Shown: positions 16,267 through 26,066, counted from the first letter of the stretch. The stretch: 64,000 nt of DNA from Sphingomonas populi (GCF_004208535.1 NZ_SGIS01000001.1:1-64000), one strand, 5' to 3'. The notes: generated from the sequence alone by a model not told the origin. Translations and numbers: made by a program.

Positions 16267-17423
16267 ACAGCGCGAGCGCTACGGCGCGCGATCCAGACGG
16301 GAAAAACGAGGCGATGCCGGTGATTACGAGTGCCTGGACGCGCGCGGCGGTCGCCGCGATCCGCGAAGACGGTGCGCGGCTGCCCGTGCTGACGGCGGCG
16401 ACGATCGGCCCGGTCGTTGCCGGCCTTGACCTGTGGGACATGTGGCAGATCGAGGATGCCGATGGCGCGACGCTGATGCGCGACGGGCGGGCGTGGTGGT
16501 TCTTCCTCGCCGCGCCGCGCGAAGGCGATCCCGAATTACGGCATGACCGCGCACGCATCCACCTGCTCAGCCACGGCGCGGACGGCTGGCGCGACCACGG
16601 CCCCGCCCTGCCCGACGGCGCGACGCCGGGCAGCCGTGAATGGTCCGGCTCGGCGCGGTTGGCAGCGGACGGCCAAACGCTGACGCTGTACTTCACTGCC
16701 GCTGGCGACCGGCATGGCGGCCCACGCTTCGCCCAGCGGTTGTTCGAGATGCACGGCCGCTTGACCGTCTCCGCCGACGGCGCGCGCTGCGAGGGCTGGG
16801 GTGCGCCGGTCGAGATGATCGTCGCGGACGGCCATTGGTATGCCCGCGCCGATCAGGACGCACCGGTTGGCGGCGGCATCCTCGGCTTCCGCGATCCGGG
16901 CTATGTCCGCGATCCTGCGGACGGCAACGAATATGTGCTGTTCACCGGCTCGGCGGGGCAAGACCATGCTGCCGGCGTGATCGGCGCGGCGCGGCGTGAT
17001 GGCGACGGCTGGACGCTGCTGCCGCCGCTGATCGCGGCGCCAGCCGTCAACAGCGAACTGGAGCGCGCGCACATCATCGTGCGCGATGGCCGCTATTATC
17101 TGTTCTGGTCGACGCAAGGACGCCGGTTCGCCGAAGGGCTTGTCGCGCCGACCGGCCTGTACGGAATGGTCGCGGATCGCCTGCTCGGGCCGTATCGACC
17201 CGTGAACGGCACTGGTCTGGTCGCCGGCAATCCGCCGAGCGCACCGTTCCAGGCCTATTGCTGGTGGGTGACGGCGGAAGGCACTGTGGCCAGCTTCATC
17301 GATTATCCCGGGACGGACGATCCGCACGACGCCTCGCCGCACGCGCGTCGTGCCCGGTTCGGCGGCGTGGCCGCGCCGTTCTTCCGCCTGCGCTTCGCGG
17401 GCGATGCGGTAACGTTCGGCTGA
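16263..17423 (+). CDS. GH68 family sucrose-cleaving enzyme (levansucrase/beta-fructofuranosidase family)
   Basis: The 386-residue protein matches glycoside hydrolase family 68. The nucleophile Asp59 lies in LDLWDMWQIED, the EWSGSARL segment near 126 matches the conserved Trp/Ser subsite, the transition-state Asp is in GFRDPGYVRDP (near 218), and the acid/base Glu is in NSELERAHIIV (near 263). GH68 enzymes split sucrose and either transfer fructose (levan) or hydrolyse it. There is no signal peptide, and the gene is coupled to a sucrose-type importer, so hydrolysis inside the cell is the likelier role. The start at 16263 overlaps the importer stop; a later ATG at 16314 is possible. Confidence 0.88.
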   Translation: MNSASATARDPDGKNEAMPVITSAWTRAAVAAIREDGARLPVLTAATIGPVVAGLDLWDMWQIEDADGATLMRDGRAWWFFLAAPREGDPELRHDRARIHLLSHGADGWRDHGPALPDGATPGSREWSGSARLAADGQTLTLYFTAAGDRHGGPRFAQRLFEMHGRLTVSADGARCEGWGAPVEMIVADGHWYARADQDAPVGGGILGFRDPGYVRDPADGNEYVLFTGSAGQDHAAGVIGAARRDGDGWTLLPPLIAAPAVNSELERAHIIVRDGRYYLFWSTQGRRFAEGLVAPTGLYGMVADRLLGPYRPVNGTGLVAGNPPSAPFQAYCWWVTAEGTVASFIDYPGTDDPHDASPHARRARFGGVAAPFFRLRFAGDAVTFG

Positions 17424-17430
17424 GTCCCGG

Positions 17431-17448
17431 CGCCTGAGCGATCAGGCG
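17431..17448. terminator. bidirectional hairpin between convergent GH68 and LacI genes
   Basis: CGCCTGA-GCGA-TCAGGCG forms a seven-pair stem with a tetraloop exactly between the GH68 stop and the LacI stop, which it overlaps by a few bases. There is no long T run, so a Rho-independent role is plausible but not certain. Confidence 0.45.
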
Positions 17449-18464
17449 GTTTCGCGCACGATCAACTGCGGCGCCATCTGCACCGACGGCACATCGTCGC
17501 CGGCCATGCGTGCGAACAAGGCATCCACCATGCCGCGCGCGCCCAGCACGAGGTCCTGCCGGATCGTGGTCAGTCGCGGCGCCACCTGCTCCGCCAGCGG
17601 CAGGTCGTCGAACCCGGTGACGGGAATCATGTCCGGCACGGTCACGCCGCGATCCATCAGCGCGCGCACCACCCGCATCGCGATCACGTCGGATGCGGCG
17701 ACGATCCCGTCGAATGTGCCGAGCGCCCGATCCAGATGGCCGCCGATCTCCGCCGTCATCACGTCCGAGGCAAGATGTGTGTCGAGTTGCAGCGGTTCGG
17801 GTAGCCCGGCGGCTTGCGTGGCATCGACCAGCCCACGGTAGCGCTCGACCAGTTCCAAGGTGCGGACCTCGCCCATGAACGCCAGCCGCCGGCAGCCGCG
17901 TGCGATCAGATGTTCTCCCGCCAACCGCGCGCCGAGCCGGTTATCGACGCCGATCGCGCAATGCGCCTGCCCTTCGCGGTGCGCGCCCCACACCACCATC
18001 GGGCGGTAGCGGCGAGCGACGCGCTCGATCGTCTCGAACTGATCGGACTGGCCGATCAGCAGCACGCCGTCGAGCATGCCGGATTCGACGATGCGCTCCA
18101 GCCAGTCCTCCGCATCGGGGATGATGCGCGACAGCATCAGGTCATAGCCCTGCTCGGTTAGCGCGTCGGCGAGATGGCCGAGCATCGCCATGAAGAACGG
18201 GTCGGAAAGATGCTGGCGGCGTTCATGGCCAAGCGGCACGACGACGCCGATCACGCCGGTGCGCTGCTTGCGCAGCCGACTCGCCATCTGGTTGGGGCGG
18301 AAGCCGTGTTCGGTCGCGAGCGCCTGGATGCGCTCGCGCGTTTCGGTGTTGACCAGCGACTTGCCGGCCAGCGCGCGCGATACCGTGCCGGTCGAAACAC
18401 CGGCGAGCCGCGCGAGATCGGCAATGGTCCTTACGCGCGGCACGGGGGTATCGGGGTCAGTCAT
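17442..18464 (-). CDS. LacI-family transcriptional repressor
   Basis: The 340-residue protein has a LacI helix-turn-helix with hinge (TIADLARLAGVSTGTVSRALAGKSLVN, residues about 12-38) and a periplasmic-binding-protein core (about 70-330; GVVVPLGHE, MLDGVLLIGQ, VTGFDDLPLAEQVAPRLTTIRQD). The ATG at 18464 has AGGAAG eight bases upstream. It lies between the GH68 operon and the TonB receptor, and the CAATCGATTG palindromes before the importer, the receptor and the alpha-galactosidase operon are its natural operators. The inducer is probably sucrose, fructose or an alpha-galactoside; this is inference. Confidence 0.92.
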   Translation of the reverse strand: MTDPDTPVPRVRTIADLARLAGVSTGTVSRALAGKSLVNTETRERIQALATEHGFRPNQMASRLRKQRTGVIGVVVPLGHERRQHLSDPFFMAMLGHLADALTEQGYDLMLSRIIPDAEDWLERIVESGMLDGVLLIGQSDQFETIERVARRYRPMVVWGAHREGQAHCAIGVDNRLGARLAGEHLIARGCRRLAFMGEVRTLELVERYRGLVDATQAAGLPEPLQLDTHLASDVMTAEIGGHLDRALGTFDGIVAASDVIAMRVVRALMDRGVTVPDMIPVTGFDDLPLAEQVAPRLTTIRQDLVLGARGMVDALFARMAGDDVPSVQMAPQLIVRETA

Positions 18465-18530
18465 CGGGTCGCTTCCTGTTGGGAGCGACCCGTGTCTGTC
18501 AAGCAATCGCGCCGCTGGACGAACAGACGC

Positions 18531-21068
18531 TCAGAACCGGAACCGCGCCGACGCGGTGACGATCCGGCCATAGACCGCCGAGTTCTGGAACACCCCGCTG
18601 GTGGGGGTGAGGGTGAACCCGATGCCTCCAGTGCGATACCCCAATGTGTTGAAAAGGTTGTTGACGTTGACGCCAAGTTCCAGCCGATCGACCGGCCGAA
18701 CCTTGATGAAACCGTTAACGAAGGTCGCTCCGGCGATGAGATAGGTGTTAAAATTGTCGCTTGGGACATTGGTTTGGCCATCCACGCTTGCACCGACCGC
18801 GAACACGCCGGTATCATAGGATGGCTGGATATTATACTGGAACTTCGGGATGTTAGCCGGGCGATTGTTCGCCGTGATCGGGTCGGTCAGGCTGCTGGTT
18901 ATCTTGGCGTCGGTGTAGGTCAGGTCGGCGGTCAGGTGGAAGCGACCGGACGTGATGTTGCCGGTGAACTCCGCGCCATAGGCACGGTATGCATTCGACA
19001 GGTTGGGGTTGTTGTTCGGCGCGGGATTGTTGATGCGCGTGAAGTCGTAGTTCACCTCGGTCAGCGTCGAATGGAAACCGGTGAGTTCGATCGAATAGCT
19101 GCCGTTGCCAAGGCTGCCGCGCTGCTTGAGACCGATTTCCTGCTGCTCGAGGAAGTTGATCGCGGTGCTGTCGCCCTGCGCGTTGAGCGAGCCGTCGCTG
19201 TTGAAATTGCCGCCCAGCACACGCCGGTCGCCATTGAAGCGGCCGCCACGGCTGGCGCGCGCGAAGATGCTGGTGTTGGCGCCAATCTCGTACAGCGCGC
19301 CCAGCGACCAGCTCGTGTAAGACTTGAGGTAGTTGATCCGCTCAAGCGTACCGCCCGCCACCAGCGACGGCAGCGCGGCGCTGCCGAGTGCATCGGTGAC
19401 CATTACGGTCGGTCCGGTCACGCCGCCCAGCGCCGTACCGACGCCCGACACCCGATCGAACCGCACCGAGCCGTCGAGATCGAGGCCGTGGCCGCTATAC
19501 GCCAGGTTCAGGAACGGCGCATCGTCGGTATAGGTCAGGTTGACGTCGCGCGCGCAGCAGGTGCCCCAATTGCTGTTGAAGCCGGTCTGCCCCCCCACCG
19601 AAAGCTGGCGCCCGGTGGTCGAGAAGAGATCGAGTGGCACCTCGTTGCGGCCGTTCAGTTCGCTGATCTGCGGGTTGACGTGCCATTCCTGCGAGACGTT
19701 CTGGCTCATGTGGAACCAGCCCGCCGTCGCGGTGACGGTGCCGCCGAGCGCACCCTGCTTCGCAGCCAGCGACAGGTTGTTCGCGATCGACCCCATATCA
19801 CGCATGAACACGTTGATGTTCGGATTGTTGTTGATGTAGCTGCCCGTGTAGGTCTGCCCGGCGAGCGGCCCCGCAGCGTAGCGTAGCGAGCCGACCGTGG
19901 CGCCGTTCACCGTGCTGCCCAGGATGCTGCTGGTCGGCGCGACGTTCAGGAACTGCGTCGTGAAGTTGCCGCTGATGTCGCTGTACCGGAAATTGTTGTC
20001 GATCGTCAGCCAGTCGGTCGGCTTGTAGTGGATCTGCCCGCCGATCGTGAACACGCGCGGGTGGATGCCCTCGACGGTCGCATTCTTCACCTGGCCGTCG
20101 TTGGTGAGATACTGGAACTGCTTGTTGTAGATCGAATATGTCGATCCGGTGCGCGCATCGAAGGTCGGCAGCGGCTTGAAATCGCTCACGTTCTTGCCGT
20201 CGATCGTGGCGATCGAAGGCTGCGTGGTGTTGGTCGGCGCGTGCTCGTCCAACCGCTTGACCGAAAGCCGGATGAAACCGCGATCGCCCGCGAGATCCTT
20301 GGTGATGTTGGCCTTGATCTGATAGCCGCGCAGGATGTCGTAATCGACGTGATCGCCGCCGCTGCCGGTGCGGAAATACCCGCCGACATGGTAATGCACG
20401 CTATCCGACAGGTGGCCGCCGTAATCGCCGTCGAGGCGGGTCTCGCGGATCGACAGGCCTTCGCTCACGCCGATCTCGCCGCCCTGCTTGTCGCCGGTCT
20501 TGCTGATGTAGTTGATGACCGCACCCGGCGCCTGGCTGGCGAAGGTCGAGGCCGATCCGCCGCGCACAGCCTCGACGCGTTCGACATTGTTGTCGAAGCG
20601 GAGCCAATAGTCGTTGTTGCCGAAATTCATGTCGCCGAACAGCGTGACGGGCAGGCCGTCTTCCTGCAGCGCGACATATTCGGAACCGCCGGTGGAAACC
20701 GGGATACCGCGCACGCCGATGTTCGAGTTGCCGCCCGGCCCGGCGGTGTCCTGCGGCTGGATGCCGGGGATCGAGCGCAACACCTCGGCTTCCGAACGCG
20801 GCGTGAAGTCGCGTACCGCCTCCTGGCTCAACTGCGAAACCGAAATCGAACTGCGGAAGCGCGTGCGGCCTGGGCTCGCTGCGGTCACGACGATATCCTT
20901 GCCAACGTCCGCCGCAGGTTGCTCGGCGGTCTGCTCGACCGGGGCATTGCCCGTCGCGGCCGTCTCCACGGGGGCTGCCGCCAAATCGACGCCCGCCGTC
21001 TGCGCATACAACGGCATCGCCGTCGCCAATGCACTTGCCGACGCGCACATATACAGGGTCGCCTTCAT
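18531..21068 (-). CDS. TonB-dependent receptor, probably for an oligosaccharide
   Basis: The 845-residue receptor has a signal peptide (MKATLYMCASASALATAMPLYA), an Ala/Pro/Gln linker, a plug domain (about 55-190: GKDIVVTAASPGRTRFRSSISVSQL, EAEVLRSIPGIQPQD, ERVEAVRGGSASTFASQAPGAVINYISK) and a barrel ending in RFRF with terminal Phe. The start at 21068 is fixed by the signal peptide; a longer frame would read through the operators. Two palindromic operators sit just upstream (21136-21170). Its location between the repressor and the halogenase/kinase/alpha-galactosidase genes suggests it imports a sucrose- or raffinose-like sugar across the outer membrane. Confidence 0.92.
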   Translation of the reverse strand: MKATLYMCASASALATAMPLYAQTAGVDLAAAPVETAATGNAPVEQTAEQPAADVGKDIVVTAASPGRTRFRSSISVSQLSQEAVRDFTPRSEAEVLRSIPGIQPQDTAGPGGNSNIGVRGIPVSTGGSEYVALQEDGLPVTLFGDMNFGNNDYWLRFDNNVERVEAVRGGSASTFASQAPGAVINYISKTGDKQGGEIGVSEGLSIRETRLDGDYGGHLSDSVHYHVGGYFRTGSGGDHVDYDILRGYQIKANITKDLAGDRGFIRLSVKRLDEHAPTNTTQPSIATIDGKNVSDFKPLPTFDARTGSTYSIYNKQFQYLTNDGQVKNATVEGIHPRVFTIGGQIHYKPTDWLTIDNNFRYSDISGNFTTQFLNVAPTSSILGSTVNGATVGSLRYAAGPLAGQTYTGSYINNNPNINVFMRDMGSIANNLSLAAKQGALGGTVTATAGWFHMSQNVSQEWHVNPQISELNGRNEVPLDLFSTTGRQLSVGGQTGFNSNWGTCCARDVNLTYTDDAPFLNLAYSGHGLDLDGSVRFDRVSGVGTALGGVTGPTVMVTDALGSAALPSLVAGGTLERINYLKSYTSWSLGALYEIGANTSIFARASRGGRFNGDRRVLGGNFNSDGSLNAQGDSTAINFLEQQEIGLKQRGSLGNGSYSIELTGFHSTLTEVNYDFTRINNPAPNNNPNLSNAYRAYGAEFTGNITSGRFHLTADLTYTDAKITSSLTDPITANNRPANIPKFQYNIQPSYDTGVFAVGASVDGQTNVPSDNFNTYLIAGATFVNGFIKVRPVDRLELGVNVNNLFNTLGYRTGGIGFTLTPTSGVFQNSAVYGRIVTASARFRF

Positions 21069-21135
21069 GCCATCATCCTCTCGCTGATTTCGACACGCTG
21101 ATCGGCGTGCTCTCGAAACTCGCGATAATCGGATG

Positions 21136-21149
21136 TGCAATCGATTGCA
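21136..21149. promoter_or_regulatory. LacI-type operator O1 upstream of the sugar TonB receptor
   Basis: TGCAATCGATTGCA is a perfect 14-bp palindrome 68 bp upstream of the receptor start. It is the strongest of the four related sites in the locus and matches the general TGCAA-n-TTGCA form of LacI-family operators. Confidence 0.75.
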
Positions 21150-21160
21150 ACGGTTCGTTA

Positions 21161-21170
21161 CAATCGATTG
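21161..21170. promoter_or_regulatory. LacI-type operator O2 upstream of the sugar TonB receptor
   Basis: CAATCGATTG repeats the core of the neighbouring operator. The two centres are 23 bp apart, about two helical turns, so two repressor dimers could bind the same DNA face. Confidence 0.65.
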
Positions 21171-21182
21171 CTCGATCATGCC

Positions 21183-22697
21183 TTAGTGTTGCCGGGAGAG
21201 CACATGCGCGATGTACTGGTCATGCGCGGGCATGCTTTCGGCCGCCGTCTGGATCGCGCCGGCGAGCCGCTCGACGAAGACGCGGCTCGCGGCGGCATCC
21301 TGCGCGTACCCCAGCAACGGATCGCGGCCTTCAGGCAGGTTGGACTGGCCGAGATGCACCGCTGTCCAGCTCGCCTCCCCGAACAGATCCAGCTCGCGTG
21401 GGACATGCCGGCCGGAGCGGCGGAAATGATCGATCTTGAACTGCAGCGTCTCGGGCACCGCCATCGCCGCGCACTCCCGCCACAGCGGCGTGTCACGTCG
21501 CTCGGTCAGCTTGTAGTGCAGGATCAGGAAGTCGCGAATCCGCTCGAACTCGGTGGTGGCGATGCGGTTGTATTCGGCGATCAGCGCAGGGTCGAACCCG
21601 CGATCCGGGAACAGCGCGATCAGCTTGGCGATGCCGGTCTGGATCAGGTGGATGCTGGTCGATTCGAGCGGTTCCATGAACCCGCTCGACAGGCCGATCG
21701 CGACGACATTGCCCGTCCAGAAGCTGCGGCGGCGCCCGGTGGTGAAGCGTAGGAAGCGCGGCTCGGCCAGCGGCTCGCCATCCAGTTTGGCGAGCAAGGT
21801 CGCCGCCGCCTCGTCGTCGGACACATCACTGCTGCGATAGACATAGCCGTTGCCGGTGCGATGCTGGAGCGGGATGCGCCAGCGCCAGCCGGCGGCATCG
21901 GCGGTGGACCGCGTATAGGGCGCGGGCGGCCCGACCGACGCGCACGGCACCGCAACCGCACGATCGCACGGCAGCCACTGCGTCCACGTCTCATACCCGG
22001 CCGCGAGCGCGCCTTCGATCAGCAACCCGCGAAACCCCGAGCAATCGACGAACAGATCGGCGGCCAGCGTGCGCCCGTCGGCGAGCGTCACCGTGCTGAG
22101 CAGGCCAGTCTCGCCATCGCGCGCGACATCGACCGCCTTGCCCTCCACCCGCGTGACCCCGCGTTGCTCGGCGTAGCGGCGCAGGAACGCGGCATAGCGG
22201 CCGGCATCGAAATGATAGGCATAGTCGAACGTCGAGCCGACATGGCGCGGATCGGTCATCGGCATCGCGAATCGGCCACGCTGGGCGGCGCCCCATGCCA
22301 TCGCCAGATCATCGAACGCGATCCCGCATCCATCCGCGCGCGCCGCCAGCCAATGCTGATGCACCGCGACCAGATCGAACGGCTTGCCGTGCGTTCCGAA
22401 CGGATGGAAATAGCGGTGGCCGACGCGGCCCCAATCGACGAGTTCGATGCCGAGCTTGAAGGTGCCGCCGGTTTCGCGAAGAAACTCGGCCTCGTCGATG
22501 CCGAGCGTCTGGTTGAACAGCCGGATCGGCGGAATGGTCGCCTCGCCCACGCCGACCGTGCCGATCTCCTCCGATTCGACGAGCGTGATCGCGCAGTGGC
22601 GTGGCAGCGCACGCGCGAGCGCCGCCGCCGTCATCCAGCCGGCGGTGCCGCCGCCGACGATCAGGATTGAAGTGATCGGCCCGGCAGGCGCTGTCAT
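21183..22697 (-). CDS. tryptophan-halogenase-family flavoprotein in a sugar locus
   Basis: The 504-residue protein belongs to the flavin-dependent tryptophan-halogenase family. It has the FAD motif [18 protein letters not shown] (residues 12-29), a lysine in [13 protein letters not shown] at the place of the catalytic lysine (near 81), and the halogenase WRWRIP motif (WxWxIP, near 267). Many members in Caulobacter, Xanthomonas and sphingomonads lie beside carbohydrate TonB receptors and have no shown halogenating activity. Here the gene overlaps the ROK kinase by four bases and precedes the TonB receptor. Its role in sugar use is an open question; halogenation of tryptophan is not implied. 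Confidence 0.88.
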   Translation of the reverse strand: MTAPAGPITSILIVGGGTAGWMTAAALARALPRHCAITLVESEEIGTVGVGEATIPPIRLFNQTLGIDEAEFLRETGGTFKLGIELVDWGRVGHRYFHPFGTHGKPFDLVAVHQHWLAARADGCGIAFDDLAMAWGAAQRGRFAMPMTDPRHVGSTFDYAYHFDAGRYAAFLRRYAEQRGVTRVEGKAVDVARDGETGLLSTVTLADGRTLAADLFVDCSGFRGLLIEGALAAGYETWTQWLPCDRAVAVPCASVGPPAPYTRSTADAAGWRWRIPLQHRTGNGYVYRSSDVSDDEAAATLLAKLDGEPLAEPRFLRFTTGRRRSFWTGNVVAIGLSSGFMEPLESTSIHLIQTGIAKLIALFPDRGFDPALIAEYNRIATTEFERIRDFLILHYKLTERRDTPLWRECAAMAVPETLQFKIDHFRRSGRHVPRELDLFGEASWTAVHLGQSNLPEGRDPLLGYAQDAAASRVFVERLAGAIQTAAESMPAHDQYIAHVLSRQH

Positions 22698-23599
22698 CGC
22701 CTCGCCCGCTGCGCGAGCGCCAGCGCGCCGAGCAGCCCGGCGCGGTCGCCCAGCCCCGGCGCGACGATCAACCCGTCGCCACCGTCACCGAAATAGCCGG
22801 CTGCCAGCACCTCCGCACGCGCACGCACCAGATCGAGCAGCCCCGGCGTCGCCAGCACGCCGCCGCCGAACACGATCCGCTGCGGCGACAGTATCGCGTG
22901 TTGCGCGACGACGAGCTGCGCGAGGTAATCGGCGATGATCGTCCGCCCGACATGCCCCTCGGGCAGTTCGGACAGCGACGCACCCCAGCGCGCGATGATC
23001 GCCGGCCCGCTCGCCAGCCCCTCCAGACAATCGCCGTGGAACGGGCAAATGCCGGCGAAGTCCCGGTCGTCCGGGTGGCGCCGGGGCAGCATATGCCCCA
23101 TCTCGGGATGGCGCAGGCCGTGCACCGGGCGCCCCGCCACCAGCGCGCCGCCGCCGATGCCGGTGCCGACCGTGACGTACACCGCCACGTCCGTACCCCG
23201 CGCCGCGCCCCACAGATGTTCGGCCAGGATTGCCCCATTGACGTCGGTATCGAAACCGACCGGGCAATCGAACGCCTGCCCGAACGGTCCGGCGATATCG
23301 GCATCACGCCAGCCCTCTTTAGGCGTATCGCCGATCCGGCCCCAGCCGGAGGAACGCGGATCGAGATCGACCGGGCCGAAGCTGGCGATACCGAATGCGG
23401 CAAACGCACCGAAATCGGCCGCCGCGGTGCGGAAGAAATCAAGCGCCGCGCCGATCGTCTCGTCGGGCCGGGTCGTCGCCACGCGTGCGGTCCGCAACAC
23501 GGTATCCGGCCCGGTGGCCACGCCCAGCACGAACTTCGTGCCGCCCGCCTCGATACAACCGAGCAGCGGCAGGCCCGCATCATGCGTTTGCGTCGTCAT
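22694..23599 (-). CDS. ROK-family sugar kinase, fructokinase-like
   Basis: The 301-residue protein is an ROK kinase: N-terminal phosphate motif [14 protein letters not shown] (near 15), catalytic Asp in [22 protein letters not shown] (near 121), [12 protein letters not shown] (near 147), and a zinc-site set [35 protein letters not shown] (near 164-198) typical of fructokinase/mannokinase members. It would phosphorylate fructose or glucose released by the GH68 or GH36 enzymes. The start overlaps the alpha-galactosidase stop (ATGA), so the genes are coupled, and its own end overlaps the halogenase-like gene. Confidence 0.88.
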   Translation of the reverse strand: MTTQTHDAGLPLLGCIEAGGTKFVLGVATGPDTVLRTARVATTRPDETIGAALDFFRTAAADFGAFAAFGIASFGPVDLDPRSSGWGRIGDTPKEGWRDADIAGPFGQAFDCPVGFDTDVNGAILAEHLWGAARGTDVAVYVTVGTGIGGGALVAGRPVHGLRHPEMGHMLPRRHPDDRDFAGICPFHGDCLEGLASGPAIIARWGASLSELPEGHVGRTIIADYLAQLVVAQHAILSPQRIVFGGGVLATPGLLDLVRARAEVLAAGYFGDGGDGLIVAPGLGDRAGLLGALALAQRARR

Positions 23600-25851
23600 C
23601 GATCCACCGCCTCGAACAGGAAAGCCATGCCGACGAAATCGCCTTTCAGCGGCGCACGCAACCCTCGATCCATCCAATAGGCGCCGCTCGCCTGTGCGGG
23701 CACGCCGGCTGGAAGCGCGCCGCCACCCAGCACCGACACCGCATAGACGCGTGCCGGGTCGAGTCCGCGCGGGTGCTCGGCCGCCGGATTATCGCGCCAC
23801 ATCGAGGAATGCAGCATCTGGAACATCACGCCCTGGCGCTTGTCGCGCCCGACGTACATCGTCGCAGAGGATGCGTTGTCACGCGTCGGCGGATCGATCC
23901 GGTACAGGTCGCCGCGCTGAACGGTCGCACGGATCGTCTTATATGCGGCGATCCACTTCGTCGCAGTGGCGAAATCTTCGGGTTGCCACATATCGAGATT
24001 GGCACCGATCCCCAGCCCACCCTGCATCGACGACAGGAAGCGGTAATCGAGCGTGGTCTTGCGCGTGTTCGCCCAGTTCGGACTGTCGGTTACCCACGCC
24101 ATCATCACGGCGACGGAATAGGCCTGGGTGAAGCCGTCCTGAATCATCAGCCGGTCAGCCGGATCGGTGTTATCGGATGGCCAGACCTCGTCAGTCAGCC
24201 CCATCATGCCGAGATCGACGCGACCGCCGCCGCCCGAACAATCCTCGATCTCGAGCTTGGGATGACGCCGCCTCAGCTCGGACAGGATGTAATACAGATT
24301 GCGGACATACTCGACATAGACGCGCTGCTGATCCTGCGGCGCCGCCTCTGGCCAGCCTGCTTCGGTCCAGTTGCGGTTATAGTCCCATTTCAGGAAGGCG
24401 ATGTCATTCTCGCTGACCAACCGGTCGAGCATGCCGAGCAGATGGTCGCGCACATCGGTCCGTGCGAGGTTGAGCACGAGCTGGTTGCGGCCCTCGGTGC
24501 GCGGCCGGCCCGTATAGTTGAGCACCCAATCGGGATGCGCGCGGTACAGGTCGCTGTTGGCGTTGACCATCTCGGGCTCGACCCACAGGCCAAAATCCAT
24601 GCCAAGCGATTTCACCTTGTCGATCAGCGGTGTCAGGCCTTGCGGGAACTTGCGCCGGTTGACCACCCAGTCGCCGAGGCCCGCCTTGTCGCTGTCGCGC
24701 GCGCCGAACCAGCCGTCATCGACCACGAACCGCTCGACGCCGATCCGCGCCGCCTTGGTCGCCAGCACCTCCTGCCCCGCCTCGGTCACGTCGAAGGTGG
24801 TCGCCTCCCAGCTATTGTACAGCACCGGGCGCGGTTTGGATGCGTCGCCACCCGGCAGGATGTGCGCGGTCTGGAAGCGGTGGAAGGTCCGCGACGCCCC
24901 ACCCATCCCGCCGTCCGTATAGCCGGCATAGAAGATCGGCGTCGTGAGCGTCTCACCAGGTCGCAGCGACCAGGAGAAATCATAAGGGTTGTAGCCCGCC
25001 GCGACACGAATGCGCCCAAGGTTATCCTGGCCGACGCTGATTCGGAACGAGCCCGACCAAGCGAGTGCCCCGTACCATACCGGACCAGCCTCTTCGCTGG
25101 TGAGTCCATCCCGGCCGATCGCGAACCAGGGATTGTTGCCATGACCGGTCGAACCACGCCGGCTTTCGATCAGTGTCGGCGCGGGGGTGATCGGCAGATC
25201 CTTCTTCTGCCACTCGGCCGCATGTCGCCCGGTTAGGTAGTGAAGCCGATAATCGTCGCCGGTCGGCAGGGTAAACACCGCTGCCGCGACCTGATCGATC
25301 CGCACGGCCCGCTTGTCGCCATTGTGGACCGCTGCCGATCGCGCGATCACGCCCGTCACCGGATCGATTGTGTACCGCAGCGTTACGGTGAGCGGCCGGA
25401 GGATGTCGGCCAATTCGATGACGAGCGTCTCACCCTCGACATGATGCGCGCGGTATTTGAGCACCAGATCACGGTTACCGTCCGCGAAGACCGTCTTCAA
25501 ACCTGGATCGCTGACCAACCCCTCGCCCTGACCGGGATATTCTTGTGGCGTCACGGAGCCGGCAGTATCGAAACCGGAAAGCTCCGGTGGCGCCTTGACG
25601 AAGACGGGATCACCCGGTCTGGCCGGATCGTTCGATACGATGGGATCGCCTGCGGCCAGCGGCGCACCCCAATATAGCGGCTGAAGATAGCCCTTTTCAT
25701 CCACGCCCATCGCGTAGGTCACGCCCGCCCCGTCGAGGCGGAAAACGCGCGCGCCCGCCGGAGCGCTCACCTTCGCCTCCGCGCCGGCAGGCACCACTAC
25801 GATCATACCGAGGACGATCAGCAATCGACCGAAGCGCATACGCTTTCCCAT
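23596..25851 (-). CDS. GH36 alpha-galactosidase, exported
   Basis: The 751-residue protein has a signal peptide (RFGRLLIVLGMIVVVPAGAEA) and the three-domain layout of GH36 alpha-galactosidases. An N-terminal beta-sandwich is followed by a barrel with VVDDGWFGARD (near 383), the nucleophile Asp in FLKWDYNRNW (near 484) and the acid/base Asp in WPSDNTDPADR (near 555), then a C-terminal beta domain. It removes alpha-1,6-galactose from raffinose or melibiose in the periplasm or outside. Raffinose cleavage yields sucrose, the presumed substrate of the importer/GH68 pair. It heads the operon GH36-ROK-halogenase and has a LacI-type operator 33 bp upstream. An alternative start lies at 25839. Confidence 0.92.
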   Translation of the reverse strand: MGKRMRFGRLLIVLGMIVVVPAGAEAKVSAPAGARVFRLDGAGVTYAMGVDEKGYLQPLYWGAPLAAGDPIVSNDPARPGDPVFVKAPPELSGFDTAGSVTPQEYPGQGEGLVSDPGLKTVFADGNRDLVLKYRAHHVEGETLVIELADILRPLTVTLRYTIDPVTGVIARSAAVHNGDKRAVRIDQVAAAVFTLPTGDDYRLHYLTGRHAAEWQKKDLPITPAPTLIESRRGSTGHGNNPWFAIGRDGLTSEEAGPVWYGALAWSGSFRISVGQDNLGRIRVAAGYNPYDFSWSLRPGETLTTPIFYAGYTDGGMGGASRTFHRFQTAHILPGGDASKPRPVLYNSWEATTFDVTEAGQEVLATKAARIGVERFVVDDGWFGARDSDKAGLGDWVVNRRKFPQGLTPLIDKVKSLGMDFGLWVEPEMVNANSDLYRAHPDWVLNYTGRPRTEGRNQLVLNLARTDVRDHLLGMLDRLVSENDIAFLKWDYNRNWTEAGWPEAAPQDQQRVYVEYVRNLYYILSELRRRHPKLEIEDCSGGGGRVDLGMMGLTDEVWPSDNTDPADRLMIQDGFTQAYSVAVMMAWVTDSPNWANTRKTTLDYRFLSSMQGGLGIGANLDMWQPEDFATATKWIAAYKTIRATVQRGDLYRIDPPTRDNASSATMYVGRDKRQGVMFQMLHSSMWRDNPAAEHPRGLDPARVYAVSVLGGGALPAGVPAQASGAYWMDRGLRAPLKGDFVGMAFLFEAVDR

Positions 25852-25883
25852 CCTATCCGCGCCGATCTTATATGCGGTCGCAC

Positions 25884-25897
25884 TGCAAACGATTGCA
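25884..25897. promoter_or_regulatory. LacI-type operator upstream of the alpha-galactosidase operon
   Basis: TGCAAACGATTGCA is the 14-bp palindrome of the locus with one mismatched pair. It lies 33 bp upstream of the GH36 start in the divergent space shared with the GH2 gene, so it could affect both directions. Confidence 0.65.
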
Positions 25898-26066
25898 TAG
25901 CCGTAAGCGAACTTGTGACTGGTAGCAAGACTGCTGCCTTGTGCCGTCGATGCGGGGTTCCAAACCCAAGCGTGTGCAATTACGCACTGGGAAGTCTCTG
26001 GCATGCGACTGAAAGAGTCGGGCGCGGTGTTCTCGAAACGTGCGACGAGCCAGCGGGGAGAGAGTT

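Noticed and set aside
18174..19886. 570-codon plus-strand frame
   Set aside because: It runs antisense to the lacI and TonB-receptor genes and shows only GC-skewed composition; no domain is recognisable.
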